From Phyto melanocephala (Eukaryota; Arthropoda; Insecta; Diptera; Rhinophoridae): DNA of 64,000 bases. Every line of letters starts with the position of its first letter. The stretch's first letter is position 1. The stretch is taken from positions 66,798,685-66,862,684 of the forward strand of contig OW799236.1 in NCBI GenBank assembly GCA_941918925.1, given 5' to 3'. Made by a program: the position numbers and the translations under genes. The notes beneath the pieces are model-generated. The model saw only the letters and a list, made by a program, of their open reading frames with translations, was not told the origin of the DNA and ran no database searches. Below are positions 1-14,100 of the stretch, one piece after another.

Positions 1-381
1 AAGCAAATGAATGGGACTTTTACAACGATATGGGTGAATAACGGTAACCTTTGACTTACTCACACATAAAAACTGATATAATATAACAAGAGAAAAAGGA
101 ACAATAAAATTCATGTAAACTTAACTCGATACATAAAAATGCATGCGTGTGCATAAGCTCTCTAAATTGTAAAAAAAAAGTTCAAGAATACCGAATATTG
201 AAAATCCGATTACAATTATTGGATGCATAAATTTCTTTAATTACTAAAAGAAATAAAAAGACCAAAAGAAAAAAAATGTTTTATATAATCGAAAAGCTTT
301 TATTTATAGGAGACACCCCTAATACACTTACATATATTAGTATTTGAACAGTACGATACGACTTGATAGCAGTGAATTTAA

Positions 382-1345
382 ATGTGGTGGAAAGGGTATA
401 TAGCTTTGTCATTCCTTTTTAATTTGTATAAAGTATAAATTTTCAAAAATCTTGTAAATAGGAGAGTCGATTGAACGTTACTAGTCTGTTCGTGTGTTGA
501 TTCAAATCGAATCACATGTTACAATCAATTTTTTTTAAATATATTTTTAATGAATCGCTATTTAAGTCCAGCACAACTGTCTCAAAAGTTTCTGCAAATA
601 AATACGACTGCCTCTGTTTTTTTCTATATTTTTTTATAAAAACATTAAAACTTTCGGCCCTACGACAATTTATAGAGACGCGTGTTACTATGTACAATTA
701 AGATATGCCTATATCCTATTTGAATAAAAATTTAAGCAAGTTGTCACAAAAGGCAAAATTATAAGAAAAGATTAATTGGAAAAGTATATATGTTTTAAGT
801 TATTCAGAATCCTAAATAAATTTTGGTCCCGCATGTGACATAAAATTTCAACGCATAGTCTTGAAAACTATTCCTGAAAAAACTTAAACTAACTGAGATA
901 CAAGTACCAAAATTCAACTGCTTCGTTGTTTTTCCTAATATTAAATGAAAGGACTTGAAAGGACTTAAAATGAAAGGAGTTTATAAAATAATTAAAAATC
1001 CATGATATCCGCCACTGAAAAATGGCCCATACGAGTGAAGTCTAGTATTTTAAACCTTCAACCGAATCAACATTGATATAAAATGAAAGAGCTTGATGAT
1101 TGGAATGCACTTCACTAAGAAAAAGTTAAAATGCGAGATGTACTTTGAAACAAAATGGCGTCCAGTATAGTAATAACGGCTTAATCTCCTTTAACAACCA
1201 CCATATTGGCATCAAAGGAAAGGGTTTGTATAGTAGAATAAAGAATATTTTTCAAACAAACACAATGGCTGATAATTTCTTTTCTGAACCCTACCAATAT
1301 GGGTTTCAAATCAAACAGCTAATTAAATACAGTAATAAAGCAAAG
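382..1345 (+). mobile_element. 'gtctgtccgtctg' repeat, degenerate long copy
   Basis: The stretch gggtatatagctttgtcatt at about 396, ataggagagtcgattgaacg at about 460, tctgttcgtgtgttgatt and later the internal ggcatcaaaggaaaggg block near 1208 occur in the same order as in the copy at 9896-11178, with strong decay. Confidence 0.5.
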
Positions 1346-3033
1346 TTTTGTTTAACATAAAAACTTCAATGTAGGCTTTAATAAGATGTAGTAATGTGTT
1401 TAGACTGTGTGCATGGTTTAGGTACATCGGTTTAATCTATAGAAATGTTTGTAATACCGAAAGAAAATTTCTACAAGCTAATTGAAATTTTTTTTGGTAA
1501 ACCTATCTAAGATGGCTAGTAAATTTTAATGTATATGAAGTTTCTAAATTAAGAAATTTAATTATTTATATTTCGTTTGTGATTAAAAGCACCCATTATT
1601 ATTAATTTTTAATTATAGTATTCTGATTTAAAAAATGTTGCTGCTATTATTTTTGCCATAACTGTGTGTGAAATCCCTTACTATATTGATACATCTGTGA
1701 GTATAAGCATACAGTATGTGCTAAGCTAAGCAGTATTGAAAAAAATTGAAAGAAATCCTCGATTTCATTGTTAAAACATCACACAACCAAGAAAATGAAT
1801 AGATAGAAGGAACTAAAAAAAAACAAAAGCAAATAAAACTGTGCTAAACGGTACTAGAAGAAAAAGTAACGTAAATCAAAGTTCATGTTTTTCTTTATTT
1901 TTCTAGACTAGAATAGATACAAAAAATAAATAAATAAAAAATAGTGCATTTAAACAATGACAAATCCCCATAGAATAACAAATGAAGTGTTTTTAAAATG
2001 CGAGGAACATTTAAAAATCATGTAAAAATATAAATTTAAAAAACATACTGACTGCACTGGAAGCAAAACGGAGAGCAGCTGAGTTATTAAAGTTTCATGC
2101 ATGACACAATTTTATCTTAGGCCAGTTAAAAGATAGTTTTATTGTACCAACTATTTTTTAATTAAGTTAAAAATTTTTTTATGCAATATATAATAGTAAA
2201 ATTTTATGAGGATTCTTTTTATAAAACCATATACACACAACTATATCTTTCTTTTTAAACATCATACTACTACCGAATTAATTCTTTATTCAAAGCAAAA
2301 CATATCTGTTTGATGCTCTTTATTCGGTAATAATAATAATTTCTGGAATTTTCTGCTAACGCCTACCAAAGGCGGATGAAATGCACAAGGTTAGATATAA
2401 ATAAAATGGTACAAAGGAATAATGGATCTTACAATACATCAATATTTAATATAATTACAAGAAAGATATGCGGCATTTCTATAAGAGCATAAATCGAGAA
2501 AAAATTCGATATATTTCTCTTGTTCTCTTTGGACTATTTTTGTTATAATCATGACAAAGATTGGTTAAAGAAAACACCGAGGAAAAATAGCGTAGTATTC
2601 ACAATATAAAGAAAATATATTCTGATGGATTATTGCAAATATTTTAAATCTTTTATATGACATTTCCATTTAAAAGGATATTTGGAAACTATATTTTAAA
2701 ATGCCATTTTGGCGATAATTTTTGCCGCTACAGCACTAAATTTGCTTTCTTAAATTTACGAGTAATTTCTTGCCTAAAGCAAAAGACCTGTGTCCTTAAA
2801 TAACACCATAATAAGAAATCAAATAATTTTAAGTCATATAATTCAGAAGACCTATTTTTATCAAGGCAACAGTATAGCGAGTTATAGCCGTGCTGTAATT
2901 GAATTCGTTTACAGGCTGTCGGCATATGGTGAAGTACCATTTAAATCACATGTTGTTCTTATAAATATTATTAAATTTAATCAGAAAGATTTTTTGCGCT
3001 CATATCTAGTCATCATCGATGTTCGAAAAAAGT
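1346..3033. other. No recognised feature
   Basis: AT-rich unique-looking sequence. Frames of 60-80 codons exist around 2728-3035 on both strands, but they lack family motifs and codon bias, so I treat them as chance. Confidence 0.6.
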
Positions 3034-3300
3034 AAGGATGCTCCCGTGGACTTGTCAGTAATGTGATGGTCTACTATTTTGGAGGTTGCGTGTTCGATTT
3101 CCACCGGAGACTCCGGAATGGTGTCTGATTCTCTTTAGTTTCTATTCTTTTTTTATATTCCATTCAGGTATCACAAAAGGATACCATTTAGACAACCATT
3201 AAAGTTATTCATTCAAGTTTTGGGGCTGCATTGCACGCTTACAGCATATGGATCAATACACAATGCGGGAATGGATAGCGATATCAGTATCTTTACTGGT
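3034..3300 (+). mobile_element. Possible tRNA-related SINE
   Basis: The stretch ggttgcgtgttcgatttcca then ccggagactccgg near 3085-3115 resembles a degenerate RNA polymerase III B box (GGTTCGANNCC) in a tRNA-like arm. It is followed by unrelated sequence, as in tRNA-derived SINEs. No A box is convincing and no second copy lies in the window, so this is tentative. Confidence 0.35.
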
Positions 3301-3659
3301 GGGAGATTCTGGACCTCGTACTAATGAAGGCAAGAGAGACCAAGTAAATGAGATGTGAATGTTAAAGAGTTTCTGATTCCGATAAAGATACAGGTAATTA
3401 CGAAGGACTATGCGATTAGAATTGTCGGCAAAGTATCGTTTTTATGTCCATAGGAAAACGCTTGTAGTGGTGTGGGTTTCAATGAGGAAAAGGATTTCGA
3501 CTGGAAGACATAAAATCAGCAAAGGTGGTCTTTAGAAAAAATTAAAAATGGTAGTGGTCTGCTTCGATATTTTACCAACCCATATAAACCGTACCAGAGT
3601 GTTGTAACCTTCTATAGTAAATTATGGCCAAATGGCCATTTTTCACGGATCAATTCATA

Positions 3660-3955
3660 TTTGAATAACTGCATTAGTAAGGCCCACCAAACTTGATGTG
3701 CGTAACTATTAGAACAAACAACATGTATGCACAAAACATAGGTGGTATAGGAGGGGGAGACGGATATCCCCCATACAAACTAATTAATAATTTTTTTATA
3801 CCTGCAGAACTACAATAGCGAGACACCTTAAATTTAATGTGGGTAACTCAAGAACAGACTGCATATTCCCACAAAATATTGGCGGTATAGGAGGAGGCAG
3901 ACAGGTACCGCCCCATACAAAACAATTATTAATTAATACACAAACATAAGTTTTT
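3660..3955 (+). repeat. Two-unit tandem repeat (about 140 bp each)
   Basis: Both units contain 'gatgtg/aatgtg ggtaact', 'gaaca', 'acaaaa(c)at(a)..ggtggtataggagg' and 'ccccatacaaa', at 3690-3785 and 3833-3925. They differ at many positions. Function unknown. Confidence 0.55.
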
Positions 3956-6900
3956 TATTCACGCATGCTTTTGCTTCATTGCCTGTCATTGAATGACTTC
4001 GTTTATAAATGAATGACTTATCCAAAAATAGATTTTTATAAAAACCTAAACAAAGTTAATTTGAGAGTGCGTAAGAATGACATTTGTTCAATCACACACG
4101 CTATTTTTATAATTTTTATATACAACAATAACAGCATTAGCTACGATGACGCGTGACTCACCCGTGACTCGCACTTCACGTCAAAAATCACGATATTTGC
4201 ACATCTCTAATAAAAACACATAAAACAACGACAATAAAAACAGCAATAAAAGTATTATCAGAAGCATCGAAATGGTTTTTGTTGGTAAACGCAACTCGTG
4301 AGGGTATTACTAATTCGTACATAATTTCTGAGGCGCACCGATAAGCAGCCTAAATTAAATTTTCAAAGATAACGCTTATTCGTTTAACCTTAAAAAAAAT
4401 AAAATGTCTGCTCAATTGAGCCCAATTAATAATATTATGTCCAGTTAAACTCAAAAAATCAAAATCACTTCCACAACAAATTTAAGCAAAACATGTTAAG
4501 AAATACCTGAGCATGATGGCTGCATAGTTAGATTTATTAGCTTTTTAAAATTACTTAAGGTAACTTAGTTTTTACTACACAACATTTTAAGCTCTTTTAT
4601 GTTTATTTTTTCAGGTTTTTCACACAATTTTTAATTCAACGCGTCTCTACAAAAGTACCGTTACCTATTTGACATTTATGTTTGCCTCGTGATGTAGAAT
4701 TTTATGCACTTTAAGAGAGTACTTTTAGTTTTCACGGTACTTGAAATTCTTTTTTTCAATTAATCCACAAAATGACTGCATTTGGCTCCTATGTGTGTCA
4801 TATGGATTAAGTTCTTACTGTTTTTGCTTAATATTTCGCACAAAGACATGTCTAAATCTGTTGTTGATTACCTTTACAAATATACTCATAAGAAAGCCCC
4901 ACATTCTTACATTCTTTAACATGGTGTCTACACATAAACAGCGAAACAATTATGCAGAAGAATTGCTATCTATGTGTCGTCGATTGTTGCATGACCAGAC
5001 ATACAGGGCCAGAAGGTTCATTAGATAATGGTTCTCAGTGCCGGTGCTGACGTTAACTCGACGTGTTCCTTGCCTTCAAAAGTGGGTTTGGTTGCTTAGC
5101 ATCCGCAGAAAATTTAAAATAATTATTGAATATGGATGATTTAATTTTTATCCATTAGAGTAAACAGCTGAAATAAAATATTCAAATATTCAATATCAAA
5201 TATTCTACTAAAATGCGGATATTCCATATAGATATTAAGTTATTTAAAGTCAGTATTAATTAACATAGACTATTCATTGCTAAATAAAAGCTCAAATTAA
5301 GTAAATACTTACAGTCTTAACATTTTTATTAAATATGTTTAAAACAATACAAATTCAATGCAATAAAAAAAAAATATCACTTAATGTGTGAAAAACAGCA
5401 TGTGGAAATTGCTTGAAGTATTCGATATAGATGGTCAGTTTGCTTTTATACGGTCAAAGCGTGTATGTAAGTATGCAAGTGTAAAAATAAATGATAATGT
5501 ATGTGCTTTTTTACGGAAATAGACTACGTATGTGTAGAAAATAAAATAAGTTTGTTCAAATTTCGAATAGCGAGAGCACTTGTTCACTGTTTTTTTTTAT
5601 TCATAAGTGCCACTGTTTGTTCAAATTACTTATATAAAAAAGATGTTTTAAGCATTAATATTTAGATATACTGTTCTCTGGCGAACATTAATTTTTCGAA
5701 AAACTTATTTTATTTTATTTTTGTTTGTTTTTCCAAGCAATATTGTTTTTCTTCTTCTTATTTTTTTGTTTTGCAATATATTAGCGTATTTAGTAAATAA
5801 TATCATTAAATTTATTGAAAGTTTTTAAAATAAATAATTTCTTGTTATTAGCAAAATGGCTTTTTGTTTTATATTTTATTATGTTTTTCTTCTTATCTCT
5901 AATCGTTCAATTTAATGCTTCGTTTGAATGTTTGAAAGTAGAAAAGGCTCTAGGGATCACTTAAAGTGATACATAAAGTTTGTTTTTTATAAAATTCGTA
6001 TGCGAGCCACACAAAAGACGCACAGACAAAATGAAAAAAAGAAATACGCTATAACAACAGCAGGCATTAAAATAAAAAAGGCACATAATTCAAGAAATTT
6101 TTTGTTTCAACTCCAATTTTTTTTTTGTGTGAAAATAAGTGATTTTCTTCTATTGTTTTTTTATTGGGACAGTGCAACAAGTGCGTTTAAAAAATTTAAA
6201 AAAAATTGTATTTTTATTTGTTTTTATAGATAAAATAGAAACTAGAGAGAAATGATTTTTCCAACCAAGTTTAATGCTATGGATTTTAAGATTGTATGAG
6301 TAGCACCTTTAAAAATATAGAAATGCCTTTCGTTTAACACTTGAAAACTTTGTATACTAATGTTTCTACTGTTTAATATCTGTATGTTTCCAACTTTTCA
6401 TACTTATTTCAAATTTAATTCTTGAATATATTTCTAACTTGAAACTAAAGTGTCATATATCAAAAGTTTCATTTTACGAACCATTCAATTGGCTTTTGTG
6501 GGTGTATGTTAAGAAATGTATTATTTTTACAAATTACTAAAAAGAGACCGCAAATAATATCATAAATATTTTAAACATACTTTACAGGAAACTATATATT
6601 TTGAGTTGCGACTTTCACGAAACAGGTTAGTAAAATGTACGTTTTTATTTTTATTTTTCATATTCCTCACAATTTTTCTTCATTTGTAGTTTGCTGAATC
6701 ATTGCTTTTGCTGCCAGGCCAATTCGAAACACAGCGATTTTTTAATCTTTTATGCACAATATTTTTTATTTTTATGAAAATCGTCAGAGTTCAACTAATG
6801 CTGGAGGTGTTCAGTAGATGTTCAATTATGAGTGCAAGTTACAGAAACAATAGATTTTTATCAGAAAAGCAATATTTTACTAACTTTTGAAAAATCTAAA

Positions 6901-7371
6901 TTTATTCAGCATTAACTTTAATAACGTATACACTTAGGAAGAAAATGGTTGTGGTTAATATAATATTATGCTTGGCTTATATGATTCTATGGATTCTATA
7001 TGGAAGTAATGCTTATAAGCTTAATTTAAGTACAACTTGGAAGCCAAACATGATTATTAAATAACCCTAATTATTAATAATTATAAATGAACATAAACCA
7101 CAAAATATTATAAGATCTTTTCTGGTCATTAAATAACTCTTCTTGATCTTTTAAGTTTTAACACTAACATATTTTTTTCTGTTCTGCATTCGAAATGAGT
7201 TTTCAAAATTGTTCTAGCGTTATTACTATAAACAACATTAAAAGTTTCGAAATTGAAATACCAAAAAAAAAAAGAAAAAAAAAATTCCATATAAAATAAA
7301 TTATCTTATGAATATGCTTAGAGGTGTATAGTACCAATAAATAGTCACAAACTTGTCTTAAAATTATTCGA
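3956..7371. other. No recognised feature
   Basis: AT-rich sequence with many homopolymer runs. A 95-codon frame at 4741-5028 has no recognisable motif. A slightly more GC-rich patch at 5030-5100 has no frame or repeat partner in the window. Confidence 0.6.
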
Positions 7372-7374
7372 AAG

Positions 7375-7580
7375 CTTAACATTTTTAACTTTTGTGGAAA
7401 GAATATGGGGAAAAAAGATACAGTCGTGTTTATTTGCTTATAACTCACTTCAATATATCACAGGCAGGTCGGGGACGTCTAAAAGTTTATTTCAACCAAC
7501 ACATGAACGTTGGGACATTTTCCTATCTCCTCCCCTATTGAAAAGCTTTCTGAAAATACATATTTTTTTTGGGTAGGAAA
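7375..7580 (-). mobile_element. 'gtctgtccgtctg' repeat, short degenerate fragment
   Basis: In reverse the segment reads gaaagctttt caataggg..., ...ttcatgtgttggttgaaat..., ...ataaacacgactgtat, matching the middle of the longer copies. Both ends are missing. Confidence 0.45.
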
Positions 7581-7771
7581 TAAATATTGTAGAAACTAAA
7601 CACATATGTTTGTGGAATCAATCTTTCGAAAATATCCGGGAAATTAAGATGACTGCCATTTTTACCACAAGAATAAAAAAATTTTAGCTCAGGAAAAATT
7701 TACAGAAACCTTTTACATTTACATTTATATAGTATGTAAGGACAGGAATTGTTTGCTAGTTTTTTTATAAC

Positions 7772-8230
7772 CGCCACCAAAAAAATGGTGGGGGTATATT
7801 CATTTTGTCATTTCATTTGTAACACATCGAAATATCCATTTAAGACCCCATAAAGTATATATATTCTAAATCGGGGTTTGATTTTATGACGATCTAGCTA
7901 TGTCCGTCCGTCTGTCCGTCTGTTGAAAGCACGATCGAGGTCGCATCTTTCATATAGACAAGGTTTGTTTGGTATTAAAAATGGGCTAAATTGGAATATT
8001 AGGAAGAGAGTTATAGCTCGTAAAGCAAGAGTAGGTCGAAAAATCCGTGTCCTTCGAACATCGAATAAAATGGAATTGTGTCCAAACGCATTAACGTAGA
8101 CTCATGATACTTCAAATATATATTTCCTGAGTAAAAACAATATTTTTCCCCAAAAATTATCTAAATCTATACATTAGGAAAAGAGTTGTCGATCAAAATG
8201 TACGAAAATTTTTGCCGCACAGTGTATTTT
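7772..8230 (+). mobile_element. 'cccgccacc' dispersed repeat, copy 1 (head part)
   Basis: It starts tataaccgccaccaaaaaaa then tggtgggggtatattcattt (a head hairpin), with aaagtatatatattctaaat, gtccgtccgtctgtccgtct and gaacatcgaataaaatggaa. A tail-like stretch (ccaaatatagcacacttgct) lies at about 8818-8838, beyond a non-LTR relic, so the copy may be split by that insertion. Confidence 0.7.
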
Positions 8231-8359
8231 TCAGTATATTTCTATTAGCACAAAACATAAATTAAAACTCCACACGACACTAAAAATCAGAAACAAAGTA
8301 AATATTCTTAGAAAGAACACGTTGAATCTCTCGGAATCCTTAAAAATGATCAATGGAGC

Positions 8360-8720
8360 AAAGGAAATTACATGTCGCATATAGATGGCAAGAGATGCAT
8401 TTTTTAAATACAGAAAAGTATTAACCAAGGCCACTACTTATCAAATGTCTGTGCTATTATATGCAGTAGAAATATCAACAATTAATGCAACAGATAAATA
8501 AAGATTAGAAGCTCTCGAAACGTGGATATACAAACTTAGAGTATATATACCACATCTCAAAATATCGGAAAAAATTTAAAAGTTCCAATAACTTATTAAA
8601 ACGATCAAAAATAGAAAATCTCGTAGTTATGACACATAATGAGGAACGACATATATAAACTTCTTCCAACAAAACGGCGGATCATTGGGGTAAATTGAAT
8701 TTAAGAATACAGTTGATTAT
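8360..8720 (+). pseudogene. Non-LTR retrotransposon reverse transcriptase C-terminal relic
   Basis: Frames on the plus strand read MARDAFFKYRKVLT, VLLYAVEISTINATDK, then RLEALETWIYKLRVYIPHLK and a decayed VMTHNEERHI. This is the segment after the catalytic core in many non-LTR retrotransposon proteins (LLYG.E.WT....D...LEAFE.W..R..L). The upstream RT core is absent and stops interrupt the frame. It lies between the head and the tail of a 'cccgccacc' repeat, as if nested in it. Confidence 0.65.
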
Positions 8721-8849
8721 GAAGAAATTCAAAATTAAAGATGACGTTGAAAATAATAAAGCAAAACTGTGTACAACATCAAACGTGAACGTGACTGGAA
8801 TTATCAAATACAGAACGACCAAATATAGCACACTTGCTTGTTTTAAAAT

Positions 8850-9895
8850 GGAACAAGCAAAATACTATTCTGAATTGGTTGATATTTGTAAGCAATTAAT
8901 TACTTATATTATTTGAATTTTTCCTATTGCCATAAAATATCCGTTTGGAGTAGTTTCAATTTGTAATTACCTGCGAGCTGTGGGGTAATTAGAGCAATGT
9001 TTCAATATATGAAAATATGGGTAAATGTTTAACTTTTAAAAACGAGGTGATTACTACTTGATTGAACCTATAAAGACGGCTCATAGACCGCTTGTACGAT
9101 TTTGACGAAACTTTTAGAGTTTTACCTGGAGGTCTATAGAAGTTTTTTGGTGTAACCAAAGTTTTATCTCCTCCCATTCCTGAGATAGGGCATGGGAGTT
9201 TTAATACCCAAGCATTTTTAACGATATATTTTTTTAAATATTATTGAACAATTTTGTTGTTCTATTTTAGTATTAATAAAAATCTTTTTATTTCTTAACA
9301 AAATTATTAATTGTTTTTACGACTGAAAGTTCCAGTACATCCCACCTTGTCTTTTAAAATGTACAGGGTTACTTCGAAGGGCGTTACAAATATTTAAAAT
9401 TACGCCGTAAAAAGTAAATCCTACTGTGAACTCTTTAGCGTAGTAGTTTGTTTTGTAAGCGAATTCTCCGTTTGCTTCTACTTTTTCAGACTTGTTAAAC
9501 TTTTTACATGCAGTTTATTTTAGCAAAGCAAAGCGAACAGGTTTATATGGACAAGCAGAAAATTGTTGTAAGAGGTATTTCAAGACCAGAAGGAAATCCG
9601 GTTGCAAGAAGCGAATTATTATAATAACTTAAAGTTAATTTGATACAACGAATCTATTTTTGGTGTTTTTTGCATTTATGGGATATTAAGTGTTATGGTT
9701 TGAGTTAAGACTATTTTAGTTTTTTTTAAATTTATGCCTTTTCTTTTTTTTCACAAAATCATTTTTTATTATTACAACTTGAAATCTACACTTGACCATT
9801 CGAGAACAATTTATTTTGGATGCTACATCGTTATATACTTCAATTAAGAGCAAACTTGATATTAGTATTTTAAAACAATTCAAATGTTTTTATAC
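8850..9895. other. No recognised feature
   Basis: Sequence between two repeat copies. A stretch at 9060-9190 (gacgaaacttttagagtttt, acctggaggtctatagaagt) has the style of fly dispersed repeats but no partner in the window. Confidence 0.5.
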
Positions 9896-11178
9896 CCTTC
9901 ATAAAATAGTTTAAAAGGGTATATCGTCGCTGCTGTAACAAACTCAGTCATGTGTTTTTTACTGAGTTTTCAGGAAAGCAAAAAAAATTCATTTTATTTT
10001 GTTACTTTATAGTATTTAACATACGCGTACTGACTATTGTTTATTTTTGAATTAATCAAGAGATCCTTAAACGGTTTGGTGAATAGATGTACGACCAATA
10101 ATATTTCAAAAAAGAGCAATAAAAATTTTTTATAAAATTGTCACATAGCCGATTGTGTCAGAGCAGCGACGATAAATAGCTTTGTCATTCAGTTTTTACT
10201 TTCTAGAATATTCATTTCCGACCATTTAAAGAATATATTATCTGAAAGCTTATGAATAGAGGAGTCGATAGAGCTACATCAGTCTGTCCATATGTCCGTG
10301 TGTTGATTGAAATCAACTTTTAGAAGCAACCACATGTTCCTCTGACCTGTGTAAGGTATTAATCTTTTAGAAATATCCGAGAATGAATTGCTGTTGAAAT
10401 TTAGCACAATCGCCCTAAACCTTTCTGAGATATAACCAAATAAACACGACTGCCTCTGTTTTCCCCATATTTTTACCACCAAAATTAAATTTTTTCAGTC
10501 ATAGAATAATTTAAAGGTACCTTTGCTACTATTTGTAGATATAGTATGCCCCTAAAGATATTTGTGAAAAATGTAAGATGAATTGGACTCTAATCGGTAA
10601 AGTAATAGGCAAACCTTTTTTTTTTTTTAAATATATATTCCAAAAATTTACAAACGCAAATCAATTTTTTCAGCTTCTAGACAACCGGGAGAGTCAATAT
10701 TGGTATCTTCTGAAAGGACTTGACTAGCGCAATATAAGCACTACTTAAAAATTAAAGTTCATGTCGGGCGCCACTACAAAATGGAGGACAATAAATTTAT
10801 ATATGGGTCAACTTTGGTATTTAAAGATGTCACTTCTTGAATACCCTCAATATTGGTATCAAATGAAAGGGCTTGACTAGTACAATACAATAAATTATTA
10901 AAAAAATATGTAAAATCCAAGATGGCGTCTAAAAGAGAAGGGCGGAAAAAATTTTTTTAATCCCATCAATATGGGTATCAATTTAAAGGGTTGGACTAGT
11001 AGAATACAGCTAACTATGTAATAATAAAAAATCATGGATGGCGTCGCAAATAATAAGGAAAAATGAAGAGTGCATTTAATCTAGCTTAAGCTGCGATGTG
11101 GGATTAAATCTATGAACATGTTGGTGAAGGGTATTATCAGATTCGGCACGGCCGAATATAGTACTCTTACTTGTTTTT
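9896..11178 (+). mobile_element. 'gtctgtccgtctg' dispersed repeat, long copy with both ends
   Basis: It starts atacccttcataaaatagtt, followed by the partner gggtatat (a short terminal hairpin), and ends gattcggcacggccgaatat then agtactcttacttg. Shared landmarks are agctttgtcatt, gaaagcttatgaatagagga, gtcgat, the gtctgtcc tract at about 10285, gaaatcaacttttagaagca, and repeated 'ggtatca..tgaaaggg..tgact' internal segments. It is longer than the intronic copies because it keeps the internal region. No coding capacity is visible, so it is presumably non-autonomous. Confidence 0.75.
9925..10171. mobile_element. Small nested MITE (247 bp) with cgtcgctgct ends
   Basis: The sequence cgtcgctgctgtaacaaact at 9925 and the inverse of gagcagcgacg at 10171 form inverted ends similar for about 30 bp. 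It splits the copy of the dispersed repeat between gggtatat and atagctttgtc, which are adjacent in other copies (40350 region). This shows that it inserted into the repeat later. Confidence 0.65.
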
Positions 11179-14100
11179 ATCTAAAGCATGTTTCACAATA
11201 ACAAAAAACAACAACAAAAAAAAAAGGGAAAACTAAATCAATATTAACAATAACTATAAAAAAGAATCTTGTTTCTAAAAACTGTTTTAACAATAAAATG
11301 TAATTTCGAATAGTTCATGTCTTTGTGAAAGTTTTTCCCTTTAGATATTTCGTGCTTCCTTTTTCCATTATGCATCCTTTACATTCTTTTATGTTGCTTG
11401 TATTTACCACAGTGCGTTGCAAGCATATTGACCAAGGAGGTGTGTTTTTTTCCAATTTATATTAAATCCAACATTACTGCATTGTGCATCCACAACAGCT
11501 TTAGCATCATCATTCGTACTTACATGTGTTCGAAAAGGATTTTTGTATTAAACCAAAAATAAGTTAAATTATATCGTTTTTTGTGTAATTTTATTTTGTT
11601 ATTGCTCCTGTTTTGTTTTTTTTAAATTTTTGTTTTTGTAGTTGTTAACTTTATACCAATAACCACAATGTTAATGTTAAGTATACGATTTTATAGTTGT
11701 GATACAAAACCCCATTGATAAAGTGGTTAAAAGAAATTCTATACATACATATATGTAGATGGTAAAAATTATTGTAAAATCAAGATAAGTAGTAGTAGAC
11801 AGGAGAGTACACTATAGTTATAACAATTTTGTGGAAAATTATATGCAACACATGTACAAATTACTTTAAGTTTATTTTATATTACATTAAATATTTCTCT
11901 TTATATTGTTTTTTAATTAAATTTAAATTTGGACTTTAAGTTCAGTGCAATAATGGCAGGATATCTAGGAAGTTTCAGTTATCCGATACTGGCTGAGTAG
12001 AAGTGTTTTGTTTTTATATATCAACTATTTAACTAGTTTATTTATCCTAATTTATTTTATGTCTTTTATATATCTCGTTATTAGGTAATTTATATAAACA
12101 TTTGCGTACTGTATGGTATGCTTAACATTTCCCAAATTTACCCATAGAGAAAGGTAAAGTATAATTACTTTTTCAACTTTAAGCAAAAGGTCTTTAGAGG
12201 ATATATGGCCATTAAATATATCCACGGCAGTTTGATTTCTTTTAGTCTTATCTTTCGTTGACTACAAAAATATGGGGTGGTTTGAAAAAATATATGAAAT
12301 TTTATGACAACATAGAAGTGGAAATCTTTGTAGAAAAATCTTTATTCGCCGAAGTAAAAATCTTAATCTAAAATTTTTTTAATTTGTAATGTGTGCATAC
12401 AAAAAAATTTACGTACATTTTAAATCTAATAAAAAATATTAGCAATATCAAATATGTATGCCTCTGCTTTTAATCTATGAGTTAAAAAATTATTTCAGGA
12501 CTGATATTATAAAAATCAAAACAAAAAAATTCTAAAAATAAGTAAAAACAATTCACTCTTTTTTGTTATAATGCTAAAAGAATTTTTTAAAAAGGTTTAA
12601 AATTTTTTTGAAAATTAATTTTACGGCTATAACATAGACATTATTAACGTTGAACGTTTACAGATGACATATTTAACTAAAAACTATTTTTGACATTGGA
12701 AAAACAAACTGTAGTAATTTTTGAAAATCTTTTATTATTAAATAGACAAACTTTTTGGTTATAATGTATAGGAGGTCAGAATAAAAAAAGCTGTGAAGTA
12801 TTATTTTATATAAATACCATTACTTTCAAAATATTCCTTAATTTAAGATTCATGATTATAAGCATGCGTACATTGATTTAAAAATATTGTCTAATATTAT
12901 TTTTGTGGTAAAAACTTCAAGGTGGTATTTTGATGTATATTCTACTAATAACACCGTCTTTCAAACAAATTGTTTATCGGGATAAAATTTGTATATGTGT
13001 AGATTGACTTTTTTATTTTTTAGAGCAAATTTACTAATTTAAGCCAATTGCAATATCAATCTATTATTATATGTTTTGACAATATTCGGTGTTAGAAAAA
13101 TTGCACAGCATTAAAAGTGGTCAAGCTTATTTAAGCAAACATTTGCCAAATGTGAACGTAGTTTTATTTCCATATGTATTTTATATGGTAGGTTTGACTT
13201 GCCGCACAAATTTTTGAAAATTATTTAGGTGTTCTCTTCTCAAACAAATGTTAATTTTTATCAAAATATTATTCATTTCTTATGACAGCGTCAAACTGGC
13301 ATAGGTATATATAAATTTTAATTAATTTAAACAAAGCGCGAAGCGCGTTAAGGAAATAATTCTCAAAAATATTTGAAGTAAGAAAAGGATCTTGAACTCT
13401 TATTTTGGTGAAAAAAATCTTAAAATCTTTATTATGACAACACTTACATACATATTGTATCACTGCAAATATCCTATCTTAGAACTGTATTTTATACAGT
13501 GGTATTTCATATGAAAAATCTCTGTTTTCTTTGTAGTTGTTATAAATAATTTAATTTTGGTTTAAAGCATTTTTTTTGTATTCGGAATTTTTTTACATTT
13601 TAACATTTTGATAATAAATTTTAGGGCCTCAGTGCTTTTATGGCATTATTAGGGCAACAAATTTATAACACTATACACAGAGAAAGTTATGATTGATCAA
13701 TAATTATATATTTTTTTTAATTTGGTATTAAATATTTTCAAAAAACAAAGAGATTTTTGTCTGTTAAAAATAAAATTTAAATAATTCCGAAGGATATTAA
13801 AAAATGTTGTCTGCAAGGGTAAGTTTTGGTAAGTGCACATAAATAAAAATTCCTTTTGTTTTAAATATATTAAAAGGCGTTTGTTTATTTATGAAAGGAT
13901 TTAGTCGGATCAATTCAAACACATAATTTGAACTGGCACTAAATTAACCAATATTCCTTGAAAGTACTTGGGACTTGAAGGAAGCCGTCAGATTAAAACA
14001 AATTGTTTTGCTTACTAAAAAGACGACTGATTGATATTTATTTTTTACTTTCTTTAATATAAGATTAATTAATAATAAAATAAATAAATAAATAAAATAA

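Noticed and set aside
5030..5100. Possible GC-richer exon
   Set aside because: No open frame with matching splice sites on either strand.
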